Assembly: GCF_000699445.3 (NCBI RefSeq)
Contig: NC_067200.1
Coordinates: forward strand, 10,705,450-10,769,449
Direction: 5' to 3'
Source: Schistosoma haematobium
Lineage: Eukaryota > Platyhelminthes > Trematoda > Strigeidida > Schistosomatidae
DNA length: 64,000 nucleotides
Of this stretch, positions 14,201-29,100 are shown in pieces. The first letter of the stretch is position 1; each line of letters begins with the position of its first letter. The translations under genes were made by a program, and so were the position numbers. The notes beneath the pieces were generated by a model, which was given only the letters and a program-made list of their open reading frames with translations, did not search any database and had not been told where the DNA came from.

Positions 14201-17200
14201 AGTAATAAATTATTTGATGAATAAACATTTACATTACATAGAGAAATTTTAATTTATAAACTACATGGATTGTAACTAAGATCATGAACCGATCAATGAC
14301 AGACCACCACTGAAACCTGAAAGCATTAGAATGACGTCTTTTCCTAGTACGGAACTCTTCAGCAGTGAGCATCCACGATCCCACCGTCCAGTGCTTCCAG
14401 GTTTTTAACGGAGGTCTAACATTGATCGATTTATGATCTCAGTTCAAACTCAACAATCTCCTTAACCCTATACTGATAAATGGATTGTAGTTAGCGATAG
14501 AATAAAGAATGTACATTTTTTACTACTTAGGACTTGTCAGATGGGTGTATATGCCTCATAGGTTTTATTTTTCACATTGGAACTCAAACCTAGTGTTTTT
14601 CGATTCAAATTACTTACAACCAAGATCAGTGTGTGAAGACCTGATGCAAATATGTATTGGTTTAAGTTATCAAATCATATCATCAAAGTCAGATGAAATT
14701 ATAAAGACAAATGCCAGAGTACTAGAAGTAATAACAATATTAATGGTAGTAGAAATACATTAGCTCTAGATAAGATGATATGAGGAGTAGTTTTGAGAAT
14801 CATCATTCAAAAATTTGACGGATCTGAAGGATACAATAAGCCTATCATCCAACATCTCTTCCGTTAACCACAACAATGATTATGGTAAATTGTAAAGAGT
14901 ATAAGTACTCATTATTTATAACTAAACTATCAGGTATTTTGTATTAGAACTTCTTATTCTCTCGAACAGAGTAGTATCGTATATATTGCGAGAAGTAGTG
15001 AACACACTATGAGTATCTAATAATCGTAACCAACTATTGAAGGTATAGGATGAATTGATTAATAAAAAGATTGCAATAATGTAGGTACATTCATGCATTA
15101 TTCTTCGGAAAACTTGGGGTTTGTAGCATTTAAGACCACTTCATACCTCCTATGACACACATATTCGCTTTTATGAATTACTCACGTGTGATTCACACAG
15201 ATATGCATGCTAGTATATACGTGTCTGCTTACTTACTTGTATAAAGTATGATGGAGGTTACACGCGATTAATTGTCAAAGGGAAAATGTATATGTGTGAT
15301 AGAATAGGTAGAAAGATTAGAATAGTCCACGGGAACATGGACTAAATGTTACAAGTTTTAAAAATTAATTTACGACGTTCTATTCTGAAAATTCATTCAT
15401 ATTTATGGTATCATCATACTGCTGCCTATAATCAATGTTTCCTAATAACACTAGTACTGTTAATACGTCTACTACTCTGACATTTATCCTGATAATTTCA
15501 TTATTTATGACTGACTTATTCTTTTTATGGGCAACATTGTGGAGCGGATTTAATGGTTATGAAGTTCAGTGTTTTGGGTTCGAAACAGTTAGACTACAAC
15601 ATTTTGGAATAAATAAAATCACTTACATGTTTTTTGTACTAAACTAACATTATTACAATTTGTAATTGATGATAAAGTCTCATTATTAAATGATAATAAT
15701 GATGAACATGCTGATGATTTATTTATTGGATGATAACGTCGAAATGACATTGCTTTACGTATATGTCGACGTTGAATTTGTATTTGTAATTGTTGATAAT
15801 GTCCTAAACGCTGTGATAGTATACCATTTAAATCAATAATACGAGATTTTAATTGATTAATTTGAGTTTCCAATTGACTGTTTTTAATAATTGATTATTT
15901 TTTAAAGCAAAATGAATAGATATTCATTCCATTGACAAAGAAAGAGAGAGAGGAGAAAAGTGGGAATATTAACAAGACGATATATATGTGTATATATAAT
16001 ATTTATGATGAACAAAAACTCTGTAGTGTTAAGCATTAAGCACTCATTGTAAAACTTGACGGGGGGGGCACTCCTCAACAAGGTATATAAGAAATCTTGA
16101 ATCGTTCATTTGGACCGCGATTGGTTTCTCAGAAGTAATGCTAGTATCCAATATCGTATTTTTCCAGTCCTTAATTCTATTTAAATTCTATCGATCAAAG
16201 AGTCGTGAGATTTCCCAGGAACATCCAGTTGACATATGCCGAGTATCATGAAATTCTCCTACTGACATCCCTAATTTATATAACAGTAAAATATAGTGTA
16301 GTCGATGTCAGAGTTATGTCGACTAGTAGACTAGATTACAACTTGATTGATAAGATTCGATCACCGTAAGGGATCAGACAAATACTGCACTTTTTCCTAG
16401 GTCTATCAAAGTAGAACATGAACAATAGAAACTGGTCATGTCATTAGAAGAAATAAGGGTCATTCGAATAAGAAGCCGTTACCAATGGAACCAAATCGTG
16501 TTGGTTGAAAGATAGTTAACCACTTGACAGTTCAATCAGTCCTAATATTATTGGTAAGTGATAAAAATCTAAACTTGAATACAATATGTTCACTCAGTTC
16601 TCATTAATTCATATTATCTGCATTTTAGATGAGACACTATTCTGTCTATTAAATTTAGTGCCCACTTTATACTAATTTACTGTATCTTACTTTATAAGTG
16701 TTAAACCAAGACGAAAACGAACCTAATTATCAAGCGATCGACTATATTTGTTTACATCTTATAATTTGAGTTTGTCAGAATTATCAAACTGAGTTATGTT
16801 GAAATTCGGCGTTCAGTACAAAGTAGGGAAGACAGTTCTATTATACGAAGCTGAAACTTCGAGAATTAATAAAACGATCAAAAAAGCACAGATATTTATG
16901 AACAGTTGTCTACACAAGATACCCGATATCCGTTGGCCGAATACGAACAACAACAACCCAATGTGGTAGAGAACAAACCAGCTTCCAAATAAAGAGGGAA
17001 TTAAGAAAAGACGCTGGAAGTGAATAGGACATGCATCGCAGAAATTATCAAACTGCATCACGAGGCAAACCCTAACTAAGAATCCTGAAGGCTTAAAGAA
17101 GGTCCAAGAAGACATTGCGTCAGCAACTGGAGGAACACATCAAAAGAACGAATAGAAACAATTGGAAAGGATATCTGAGGACAGAGTTGGTTGGAGAATC

Positions 17201-20200
17201 CTGATGGGCAGCCTACGCTCCACTAGGGGTATAACAGGAGTAGGTAATTAAGTAGTTATATATATATATATATCACTTAAGCCTATCAGTGCTTTATGTC
17301 TCATTCATAGGAAAGCGAAGAAATTATTTGGTTAGTCACGTATACTTATTATCTAATGATTTCTGATTGACGCACTGCATCAAACTCCCACAATAAAGAA
17401 AACGTATTCATATAACATGGATAAAGCTGATAGCGAATAATTGTCGGTTTACAAAATAATTATTTGTGTGGTTTACAACATTACATCAAAATTTATATTA
17501 TTCACTGTCTCATTCTTCAATGGAAGAAAGTAATACTTATTTACTCACTCACCGAGCACTTTGTATGCAATCGACTAATTTCAGAGTTAAATTTGATGCT
17601 CGCGATGTAACATTGTTACTACTGTCAGTAGTAGGAGAGTGATAAAAAGCTGTAGGATATGAATGATCAATTAATGTATTATTGGCATTTAATCCTAGTT
17701 CTTGCATAGTTTGTCTAACGTATGACCATAAATAACGTTCCAGCTGACGTTGTTCAGAGATCAAACGACGTAAAGTTTCTTGATCACGTAATATAGCTAA
17801 ACGAACTTGTGATTCAGACATTAAACCGAATGTCAAACGATTACGTTCCAATTTAGCCTAAAAAACAAGGTAATTGTAATAAAACGATAATTTTAAGTGG
17901 ATTTATGCTTAAAAAACAACTTTCACAAGTATATTGGATTGTTACACTAGGATGAAACGGCAGTCCAGTAATTCCATGTTTCCGGTGATGATCTAAGATC
18001 AGCTCGTCAAACATCAAAATCATTGGATGTCGGCTTAATGGTGTGAACGTTACAGATTCATGAGTGAGACTGGAAGCCGTGGGTTTGATCTTCAGATGCA
18101 CTCTGCTAGGGAGTCATATACTAAGAAGAAACGGGAGCTCAGTGCTTCCAGGTTTAAAATTACGTTTTAGCTAAGATCAGTCGACGATTTAAAAATTATG
18201 AAAACTCCATAATCTTCACAAATACCCACACACTAATAATAAATTATTTAATCGGATTAATCAGACTAAGTAAATAAATGAATTGAGAAATCTGAAAGTG
18301 GCGTAATCTGCAATTCACCGATTTACAAAGATTAATATATTGTTATATCAAGTGAATTTGAAAGATTAATTAAGATGTAGTGAAAAATAGAATGATTTAT
18401 GGCAATCTCGTTCATTTTAGCTCCATCGTGGCGTTAATCTGACTGTGAAAGGTCTGATCTAGAACGCGTTAGTGAGGTGTTCCATTTTAGACTTATGAAC
18501 TCTGAAGTTTATGACATAGTGCCATTATCTCATAGAAGATAACTGGTATCTATCAGTCTATCAAGACAGAACAGTTACAATTTACATTATGGACTTATTT
18601 TAGTTAGACAACATATTTTGAAAAGCATGTGGTAGTCAACTCAGTGATTTGAAAACGTAAGCGCTTATTATTAACCCTGAAGACCGCAGGCTTTTTCTTT
18701 GAAGGGGATTAGTGAATGTGAGCTGTGTTGAGAAGTTTCATATTGAGATGCGAAAGTAATGAAATACATGCTGGTTCTCAAGTGTTGTCTAGTTAAAGTC
18801 AGTTCACGATGTGAATAATGTACTAAACAATTTCAATCATCACATATTTTTTTGAATAATTAAACTACCTTTCTTTGTGGTTCAACATACAACAGAAGAT
18901 CGTTCACAATTTCTACAATCATATGATATTGGAGCTAAAAATATATATAAAAAAGAAAAGAAAGCATAAATGAATAAAACATTGGTTTGCACGAAATATA
19001 CATTCTATGATCAACATTTGGAAAGACAAATGTTCCTGTATGGCCGTAAAATAGAAGCATTCAATAGTAATCTTGAGACACTCTTGTGGGTTTGTGCGTT
19101 CATGGTCTCTGTTAAGGAACCCCTAACTACCTGCTCACTGTCTTCATGTAATGATTGTGTTTATACAAAAGTGAAAGGAAAAAACGAATCAATCGGATAA
19201 GTGGATACGAAGAACGCAAACAGTTACCCACCTATGGAATTAGACGACTGGCCGATATCGAGAATGAATTGAAATTAGATGTGTAAACCATTCAATGCTA
19301 GCCCAGTAATGATCTAAAGGTTACACTCTTGAAGTAATAGATCCGGAAGTCCTGGAGCTCAATCCCCCGGTGAGGTATTCGATGAGCACTATTGTGCGAT
19401 CCTTTACTAAGACAAAAAAACTGTCCAATATCTTCTGGTTTTCAACGATTGTCTAAATAACACCACTACGTCATGTAAAATATGAAACTCAAAAATTTCC
19501 ACAAACTTGTTGTACTAAACATATTTAATCATATTTCGAAAAATGACATCAACTAGTATGCATATCAACACAAAACTCACAGAATTTGTGGAAACATTTA
19601 GCGTATGATGCAATAAAGTGACTGTGTCAGCTCCTTCTGGATTACGAACAACTTCTGTTTCATCTAGTGACTGTAAAGAAAAAAAAGTCAAAACAAAAAG
19701 AAACAGACAAATTTAATGCAGCACCAACAAAAAATATCAGGTCATTGAATTAGTCTTTACAGATCACAGGATAAGGAATAACACTTGCAAGTTGTATAAA
19801 TTTATTATTTTTGGAATAAATTATAATTTGAAAGTATTTCATAGATAAATACTTTACAGGAAGGATTTTAAAGAGGGCGTTGTATTTTATGAAATAAGAA
19901 TCAAGACGAACATGGAGAAATGATAAAATTAAGATCATTGAATTTGAAATCAAGTAGTGGACTGGAAACCTGTCCAGCGACATATCTGAACTTTATTTAT
20001 TTATTTTAACACATAGATATTGGTACAAGGAGGCACCAAATACATATGCGCCATACAAATCTCGTTTGATATGTATGAGGGCGGTGATACTGACCGGGTG
20101 CCCAAACCGAAGCAGGTGGTTTTCTTAGGAGGCCACACCCGGAGCCTTCGACCTGAAGGTCTGATCCATAAGGCAGTGGAGCAACGTAAGGAGATGCAGT

Positions 20201-23200
20201 CCCATGGTAGTGGTGACCAACGATTGGTCCATACACCATTTGTTCCCTCAGGATAGTGGAGCCCATGACCAGCATTGGTTTGAAATCAGGGTTTTCCAAC
20301 TCCTTTAAGTGGACTCTCCATGTCCACCAACCCGGTTAAGTCGCCGGATATTCGCTTACCGTCCTCTCAATTCCGTCAACAACACCGGTGCCACGAGAAG
20401 GCAATGAGTAGGACTTTCCTGGCAGAAACTATATACGCGTGGCCATGTGAGAGCATTTTGAGAGGGGGAGCGAACTCTCCCCAATCTCGACCGTACCATG
20501 GCATTTGGGGGTACATATCTAAACACTTTAATGTTACCATGATATGCCTGTTTCAAGAAGGTGTGTGTCAAATAAGATACGATACAAATGTGAACATCAG
20601 TAACATTATGGTAAAGGGTAAATATAAGAGGACGAAAATAGAGGAAATTTAAAAAGAAATCAATCAAGGTTATTTGATAAATACCTAGTCATCATGGCCG
20701 AAATAGGCTAATTACACATTCCTCTTGCATACATGGGTCAGCTCACAAAGATTCGATAGCGAATATATCTCTTACAAAAAGTTTAGCTTTAAGATCTAAT
20801 CCCTGGAGTTCTAGTGAGAAACCTTGATTACTGGAGATCAACTATGTTGGGTGTAAAAACAGTTGTCTGCCGTAAGCAATGAGAGATGGTTCCACACTAT
20901 CTTAGACTGATTGAATTTATACAGATACATCATTAGGTGGCGACTCAGTGGTCATCAGGTTTAGAGACCAAAGGGTTCACGATTCGATCTCTAATGTAAA
21001 GGTTACGGGTGCGCACTTCTGAAGAGTCCCACATCAGGACGAAACAGCTGTCTATTGCCTCCTCGTCTTTAATAGTGATATAGCTAAGAGTATTTTGACA
21101 TGTAAACAAAAAAAAAAACCCGTCCCACGATTTGAAAAAAAATCATTGAAATTATAACTTACCAATGGTGGGATAAGATGTGGAAGTGGTAAATTCGCTG
21201 GATCAGCAGGTTCATAATGTATATAAAATACTTCACATGAACAACGAGATATCATACGTTGTAGTTGAATAGGACGAATATTATCCGTATGGAGTTTAGA
21301 AGTAGAACTAGTGATTGTAGTAGTAGTTGGTGTGGTTGTAGTCATTATAGAAGTTAAAGTAACATTATTTTTGAGTGTCGCATCATTACTCATTAGTTTT
21401 GTACCAAAGGTCAATGTACTTGTTCGAGTTAATGAATTCTTATTGTTACTAATATTATTATTGTTGTTTGAAGGTGTTTTTGGAAAACCAACACATGCTG
21501 TAACTACACCACCGACGGATCTACCACAACCTACTACTTCAGGTCGTCCACTTAATGCATCTTCATCAGCATTCAAATTATGATGAGTCCAATCACTAAC
21601 ATCAGTTGTAGATAACCATTGATCAGGTGTTTCTGGAAGAACCTAGGACAAGAAAAAAAGGACACCAACAATTAAATTATTACTTGAAAAAAATATATTT
21701 TCATAGTTTATAACACGAACCGACCTTAACTAAATCACCAGTGAAAACTTGGAAGCAATGGACGGCCACTTTGTCCTAGTACAAAAATCCTCAGAAGTGT
21801 GCATCCACGAGCTCTTATCCGAGAATCGAAATTATACTAGAACGAAGCGGCTATACGGTGCTTCCAGCTTTCTAACGAAGACCTAGATAAGATCAATTCG
21901 TGATTTAACCTGTGAAAATTCGACGATTTCCACAAATCCTCCTATACTAGTCATAAACATCTTTCTTTATATAAAGATTGAGATAAGTAACACCTGTTAG
22001 CAGTATAAAGCCTTGACTACTGTGTACTCTGACCAGGTTCATATAAGGATCCACTGCCTGTTCTATTTTTAACCGATCGGCGCTAGTGAATGAATTGAGA
22101 TGTATTGTTGATGGATTCCACATTAGGACAAAGCAGCAATCCAGCGCTTTTCAGTTGTCAATCGTTGTCTAAGATCAGTGTCTGAGATATACCCTACTAC
22201 TAGTAGTAATAGTAGTAGTAGTCAGGGTTTGGAAAGAATTTATTTATTCTTACTAAGAAATAATAAATTAATGCACTGTTTACATCTCTGAATAGTAAAT
22301 TAAACAGTCCACTTCGTTAATTTGATTCCTCGATCTCAATCAGTTAGTTGACCAATCCACCTCTGACTAAAAATTATGGGGTTTTGATTACTCACTCTAA
22401 TTTTTCAACAACTCTTACAAACTATAAATCAAAGATTACGATGATAAAACGTTGATTACCTAGGAAAAACTCAATATTCAACTTAAAACGGAATGGATTA
22501 TCCTGATGTTGATATTTTGACTGAAATTTGATCAGTTTTGATCGGCATGGGTACATCCTATCCAAATCACCTTGATATAGCTCATTACGACACAAGTTAC
22601 TACAGAGTAGATGGAATGTGGATAACAGGAGAATCTAGAATGCACGTTTCAAACAATTCGGGTATCGTCACTAAAATCTACCTGCATCCAAGAGTTGATT
22701 TCCATTCTGAGATTCAAACTTAGTATCCTTCGCTTTGAACGCCAACAAAATACCCATTTTGCTACTGAGTTTAGGTAGCCAACCACTTGTAAAACGAGTA
22801 TGACTTTCAATTCGATTTTAACTGAATTGAATTATCCCGTCGTCAATATTTTGACTGTATTTTGATTGGTCATGTTATTGCGTTCGAGTTCAGGAGTGAA
22901 CATCAACTCTGGGTTGCAGGTACATTCACTTGAACATTCTCAACTTGGATGAAACGTTCATCCTACAACCCGTTACCAGTAATATTTCATTTATTCTATA
23001 TAAAAATGCAATATATTACTTTAAAAAAAATACACTTCTTTCACTACCACAACCAAGATTACTCACTTGTCCAACAGTAGCATAATATTGCATACATTCC
23101 AAATGTCCAACTAAACTAGATTTATTCAACAATTGTGAATCTTTCCATATCGGTGGATGAGTTAACGCATCCAACTTGGCTCTGGCTGCGGACACTAAGA

Positions 23201-23256
23201 CATAACCGGCTAAATGATTTGTTTTCAACATTAACTATAAATATAAAGAAAAATAA

Positions 23257-23320
<64 letters not shown>

Positions 23321-26044
23321 TGGTCTAATTGTTCACAGTAGATCCAGTAAATCAAAAATTACAAGAAAACCTATCAAAGTATTTAATAATCTTGTTATCA
23401 TGATATTAATTCAATATTAAAAAGACACCAATATCAAAATAAACTAGTTATTCAGTTTAATGCGCATTCAAGAGCCCCTCCTCCCCAAAAACAAAACATT
23501 ACAAAACTTACTTGAGGATTGATTAATTCCAAATGCCAATTACGTTCAGCAACTAAACTAGACGCACAGATATGTAAACCTTGTAGTTGTGATACTACAT
23601 CAGTTTGTTTGGGTTCCTGTTGGGAAAAAAACAGCAACAACGTTCATATAGACGACTTCATTAGTTAAATAATAACAAAACATGGAAATAATATGATAAT
23701 ACTGAAAAAAGAATTAGAGATTTTTAATTATGATGTCAGCAGATAGAGATGTGAGCAATTGGTAAGCAACCCTGGACCTGCATTTCATGTTGTTGAATAC
23801 TCTGCAGTCATGAAAAAAATCATACTTCTTTCAGAGGGATTTCAATTCAGATTGTCTATAGTACGTTACAGTTTGATGAGTTACACCGTCATGTGTGATA
23901 CAAATAGACATGTGACCCTTTTAAGTGTAGGACCGAAGACTATACACCAAAACAAAATGTTACATAGTACCCTAATTTTAAATCAATACAGCTAACCCAA
24001 CTAGGCGGAGGTTCATGTATTTAACAGTTGGAAAATAAAGAAAACCTTCAAAATCACAAGCGATAAAGTTTTCGTATTCAAGCTAATTAGTTCAAGCAAT
24101 TACTCTTCATTTGTAGAAGAGTTGGTATTTCCTCTTTATTGATAATCATGACTATGATTGACGAATTTCTCTCAATATATGTGGATCCTGAGCGGATAAC
24201 CTCGATATATTCATTTAGTAACACGTTTTCCTGACAGTTGTAATTCTTAGCATAGACAGTGAAAAAAAAAACACAAAATGATAGATTTGGATAACCAGAA
24301 ATTGGTAAATGATTCAAGCACAACACTGGCCAATAAGTGGCCTTAATTTGTAAAGGATGAAGAGTCACATATAGGACGAAAGGCAAGTAAGTAATACATA
24401 GATTAACTTACTTCTTCACAATAAGCATAAAAACGTGCTGTATCCACTTCCTCTAATAACTGCGCCAACATTGGTATCTGTTTAAAAAACGTTAACTTCG
24501 TTTTATTCGACTCAGACGATGGTGATGAGTTTGCTGACAAATATACATGATCATAATTATTTTCCTCCATTTCTGAGTTATTATTATTATTATTATTTGT
24601 TGTTGTTGTCGCCGTCACCATAGTCACAGAATTTGATGACATGTCGATATTATCTGGTAACACTTCATCATTTGTAGGCATTTTCGTCAGAAGATAATTA
24701 TCATTATAATTTGATTTAGTCGATTTAGATAAATGACATAACTCAGTTTGTTGAATAACAGTAGATAATGGACGTTTATCCGTAGAGTTTAATAATTTAC
24801 AACCATTATTATTAACACTGTTTGTTAATTGAATTGCACTACGAGCACTATTCATTAAAGCAGAAAAAGTAGATGTAAGTGAATAAGGAATGTGAGGGGG
24901 GGGGGAAAGTACTCATAAACGTAACCTAAATAAGTGACAACTGTGATAATAAGAAAAAAATTATCAGTATGGAAACTTGTAGAGATTTTAATATTTCCAC
25001 AGTTGATCAAAGCTAAACCACCATTAGAAGATGGAAGCACTGGACGACCGTTTCGTTCTAGTATGAAACTGTGCAAATATTACAATCTCCACAAATCCCC
25101 ATAATGATAATCATGTGCTTACTAGTGACTAGCTTCAGGATATAGCTCCTGAAGTTCCAGCAAGAAGCCGTGACCAGTGAGGTCTAATTGGTGTCCGGTG
25201 CGAGATAGTAACCCACCTCAAGCAATAAGTGAAGGGTTGCACAAGATCATAGATCGATTAGAATTGAACATTAACACCGTTTGATATCGCCTCAGTGATC
25301 AGGAGATTACGAGTTCGCGCGTGAGAATCGTATATGCGCGCCTCTAAGAAGTCTCATGATAGGACGAAACGGCCTTTCAGTGCTTCCAGGTTTCAATGGT
25401 GGTCTAGCTTACATAAACTTGTGATTTAAAATGTGAAAATATTAAATTAATCCTTTTAGGGAGAGTTCAAAGTATCTGAGGATTTTTCTTATTTTGAAAA
25501 TTAATACATGGTAAATCGTGAAGTGCAAGACAGACCATGGTAACATTTTTATCAACTTATGTATCTGTAATGCTCTTTGTTGTTATGGTATCGTGTTATA
25601 ATGTTTATTATTAGTAATGACCATGAACTGCTTTCGAACCAAGGAAACGGTGTCTTAGCGATGGTGACATTCATTTCACGGGCGGCCTGCCTGAGCATCT
25701 GGGCTACCTGTTCCTGCCATCTAGATATTTCAACAAGTTATCTATGTTTGTTTGTTTTAATATATCATTATGTTTATTAATTGCATAATCTATTCTGCTG
25801 CGTTTCTGAAAAATGTACAACCTTTCGTTGTTAAAGTTACAAAAAACTCAATAAGAGACAATGTGGTTGCTGGCAATATACAACGAAAAGAATGTACGTT
25901 ATTCAGATGTTCATTTAGTGAACTGTTAACATCTAACTGGCGATCACTCAATATCTATCGCTAGGACCGACCAAGAAGAAAGAAACGAAAACTTGTTGAA
26001 ACACTTTACGCTGAGAATTCTATATTGTACCAAAAATATAATAT

Positions 26045-26100
<56 letters not shown>

Positions 26101-29100
26101 CTTTTAACCATTAAGTCCTGTATTTGAATCCTCACTCCACCTATAACAGTTGAGGTAGTGGTGTGGTATTATTACCCTGCAAATTTTGAGTGCTAACTAG
26201 TAATTCGCAACGTAGAACGTGGTACGCACATACATCTCAATTTCAAGTATGGCGCATAGTGAATGTATTATGTACTTTCGTTAAAAAATCTTTAAACAGT
26301 ACAAACTCATTGATCAAACAAATTTTCTTAAGCTTGAATCTCTGAGTAATAAAGTAAATTTACTTGAAAGCAAATAGATTAACCTGAGCTGAAACATTAA
26401 AACATGCTGACTGAAATCGAAAAATGCTTCTATCACTAAACCAAATTGATAACCCGTGAAACTAATTTCTAACTATAACGTTACTTCTTATCAAATGTAT
26501 TTTTCAGCATTTCATGACCACAATAGTGATGTTTCATGTTTCTAAATTGTTTAAAATAACAATTGATACACAAAAACCAATTGAAAAAACTCTCAAGAGT
26601 CAAGATATTGTTTTAATGGAATGATGAAATGGAGTAAGTGATTTTAATAATTTCGAGTAGGACGTTACTACTACTAATACTGCTTACTTTCGACTAAGAG
26701 CTGTGCCACCGCCACCACTTGTCATTGTTGTTGTATGACCATTACTACTACCGCCAGGATGTAATCTGAATCCATGTAGTGCACGAGCTGATAAATTCTT
26801 TTTCAACGATTGAGCATGTCGATAACTATCCATTAGAATGTAAACAAGATTCCTATGTTGTTCTGTCCATCGCATTTTAAATTCATGTATTTCAAGATGA
26901 TGAACAGGAGTGAGCTAAGACAGAAATAGAGGAAGAGCAGGCGAAAAAATGGAGTAACTCGATTTGTGAGTCAAGGAAATTTAAGTGTATTTTTGTGATG
27001 TTCACTAAATCTAGGTAGACAGGCAGATAGGAATTAATTCTATAGCAATACATGTATCTCATCCGCTTGGTACCAATAAAACCAATCACATGAACGGTTT
27101 GTACACTTCGACCGAACACAGAGTAGGTCTGAGTAAAATATAAATTACGACAAAAAAGAGGATAGGAAAAATACAGGTTACAAGCCACATATCTCTGAAT
27201 CACTATTCATTTGTATGAAAAATCAACTAAACAACGTTGAGTTCTACAATTATACAACAAGTAAACGTAGCTGAAGGTAGACTGTAGAATACCCTGTAAC
27301 AACAGAAAAGACTAGACTTACATGACGTTGAGAAGTTACAGTATGCATAGATTGATGATATCGTCTCAAATTGAGAGAATCGAATTACACAGGAGACATT
27401 AGTTTCCTGAACGTTGCAGATACAACTTGCTGGTGAATGTCAACTACCTGTAACCAACTAACATTAGCAACAAGGTGGGTTTGATGTTGAGCCACTAAGA
27501 CAAGAGATCAGATTGAAACTTGGTCGACAGAATTCGGTATGCATTATAAATTAAACAAACAGCATTGGTCACGACTCAGAGATGAGCCAATAGTAAATGA
27601 CATGATAAATTGCAATCCTGAACGTTAATGAGAAAACCCAAACAACCAATTAAAATGAACGAAAATTCACCACAATGCACAAGCCAGTGGCTATCTAGAC
27701 CCAATAGTTAAGTGGATAACTCGATAGCATTTGAAGTAAAAGGTATTGGGTCCAAGTTGCAGTGTGAATATCAATTGAGGGATGAAGATACATACAGCTG
27801 ACCAGCTCTAAATGGTCAGAAACGCGTGTCCTGGATTTCACTGCTAGCCTATATATCTCTATTTATAATTGTAGAGATAATTCAGTATTATGATTTATAC
27901 CAAAGATTGGTCTTAATTAAACAACTACCTTGAATGTGTAGCGTTGAGGAGATTCATAATGTTTATTAATTTCTACTTTTTCAATGGTTGTCTATATAAT
28001 GTATACAGTTAATGATGTAAGGTAAAGTTTTTTATCAATATAGCTTAAATAATAGTTATAATGGAAGGAATAATATAGAAGTTGTAACTGATTTTTCGAA
28101 CTATTATTCATCATAATTTTGTTATATAATTACTGTAAACCTAGATTGTTATGCATATAGATTCCACTTGATATCATTCAGCCAGCTACAACGTAGGACC
28201 AGGCACATATATGCATCGGTCCAAGTTGTCACACCTCATTAACACAACAAGATGGACACCGGATTCATAAAAGTAGTTAATTCAGAGGTGGTAATATATG
28301 AAAGAAAGATTGCAATAAGGATATAGTACAGGAAGAAAGAATTAGTTCGTAGGAAGAAAGATATGAAGCGATTTTAATCTCTTAGTTTAAGGGAAGACAG
28401 AGAGTGTATACACCGACGCCATTGTGATCTATTCTGAGCCATGTCACCAAGAGTCTCCAACCATTGGTTACGATAGTCACGCGGACCCCAACCAAGTAGT
28501 CTGCATCTATCAACATGGCTCAGACTAGAAGTTAGTGACTTCAAGCACTGATGCCACGTTTTGGTTTGGCCGCCCCTAACCTTCTTCCAACTATCTCCAA
28601 CACCGGTTAGCATTGCACGACGTGGTAATCGGTGTTCGGGCATACGTAACACGTGACCCAACCCTTTTAGTTGATGAAGATTAACAAACTCATCAACTGA
28701 TTTACCATCATTCCCTAATACCCTGCGTTTAACCTCACTAATACTTACCCGGTGATCCCAGCAGATGCGAGCAATATTTCTAAGGCATTTGTGGTTAAAT
28801 TCCAGTAGCTTACGAGTATCCTCTACTCTTAACGGCCACGTTTCGCAGATGGACAGTAGAAAAGAACGAACTGCCTCGCAGTATACTCCCTCCCTGGCCC
28901 TACGTTGTAACTAACTAACCATAGGTGACATAAGTTGGCAAAAGCCAAACGAGCTTTTCGAATCCATGCTGAGATTTCGTCAGACACTTGAGATAAGCTT
29001 TCATTTAACTCGTGAACTACTGTTCTAGAACTTACTATTCTTAATTTGGTGCCAGTCTCTTACTCACGGTCTCCCCTATTTACAGACATACTTGCCTTGT

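Noticed and set aside
20020..20652. Overlapping open frames on both strands at about 20.0-20.7 kb
   Set aside because: They lie in repeat family B and are not kept open in the copies at 7780, 31801 or 60212, so they are chance frames.
21311..21583. Plus-strand 90-codon hydrophobic frame
   Set aside because: It is the antisense shadow of exon 26.
23122..23355. Frames with long Ile-Tyr runs (also at 5050, 31669, 37850, 41649)
   Set aside because: They are translations of (TA)n arrays.
25577..25780. Plus-strand frame in intron 22
   Set aside because: No domain, no splice or promoter context, and composition like the surrounding intron.
25944..26135. Frame with a poly-Leu run
   Set aside because: It is the minus-strand reading of the (AAT)n array.
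27700..27760. tRNA-like sequence with A and B boxes
   Set aside because: Head of a hammerhead SINE; no acceptor stem pairing or anticodon arm can be supported, and the same head recurs in other SINE copies.
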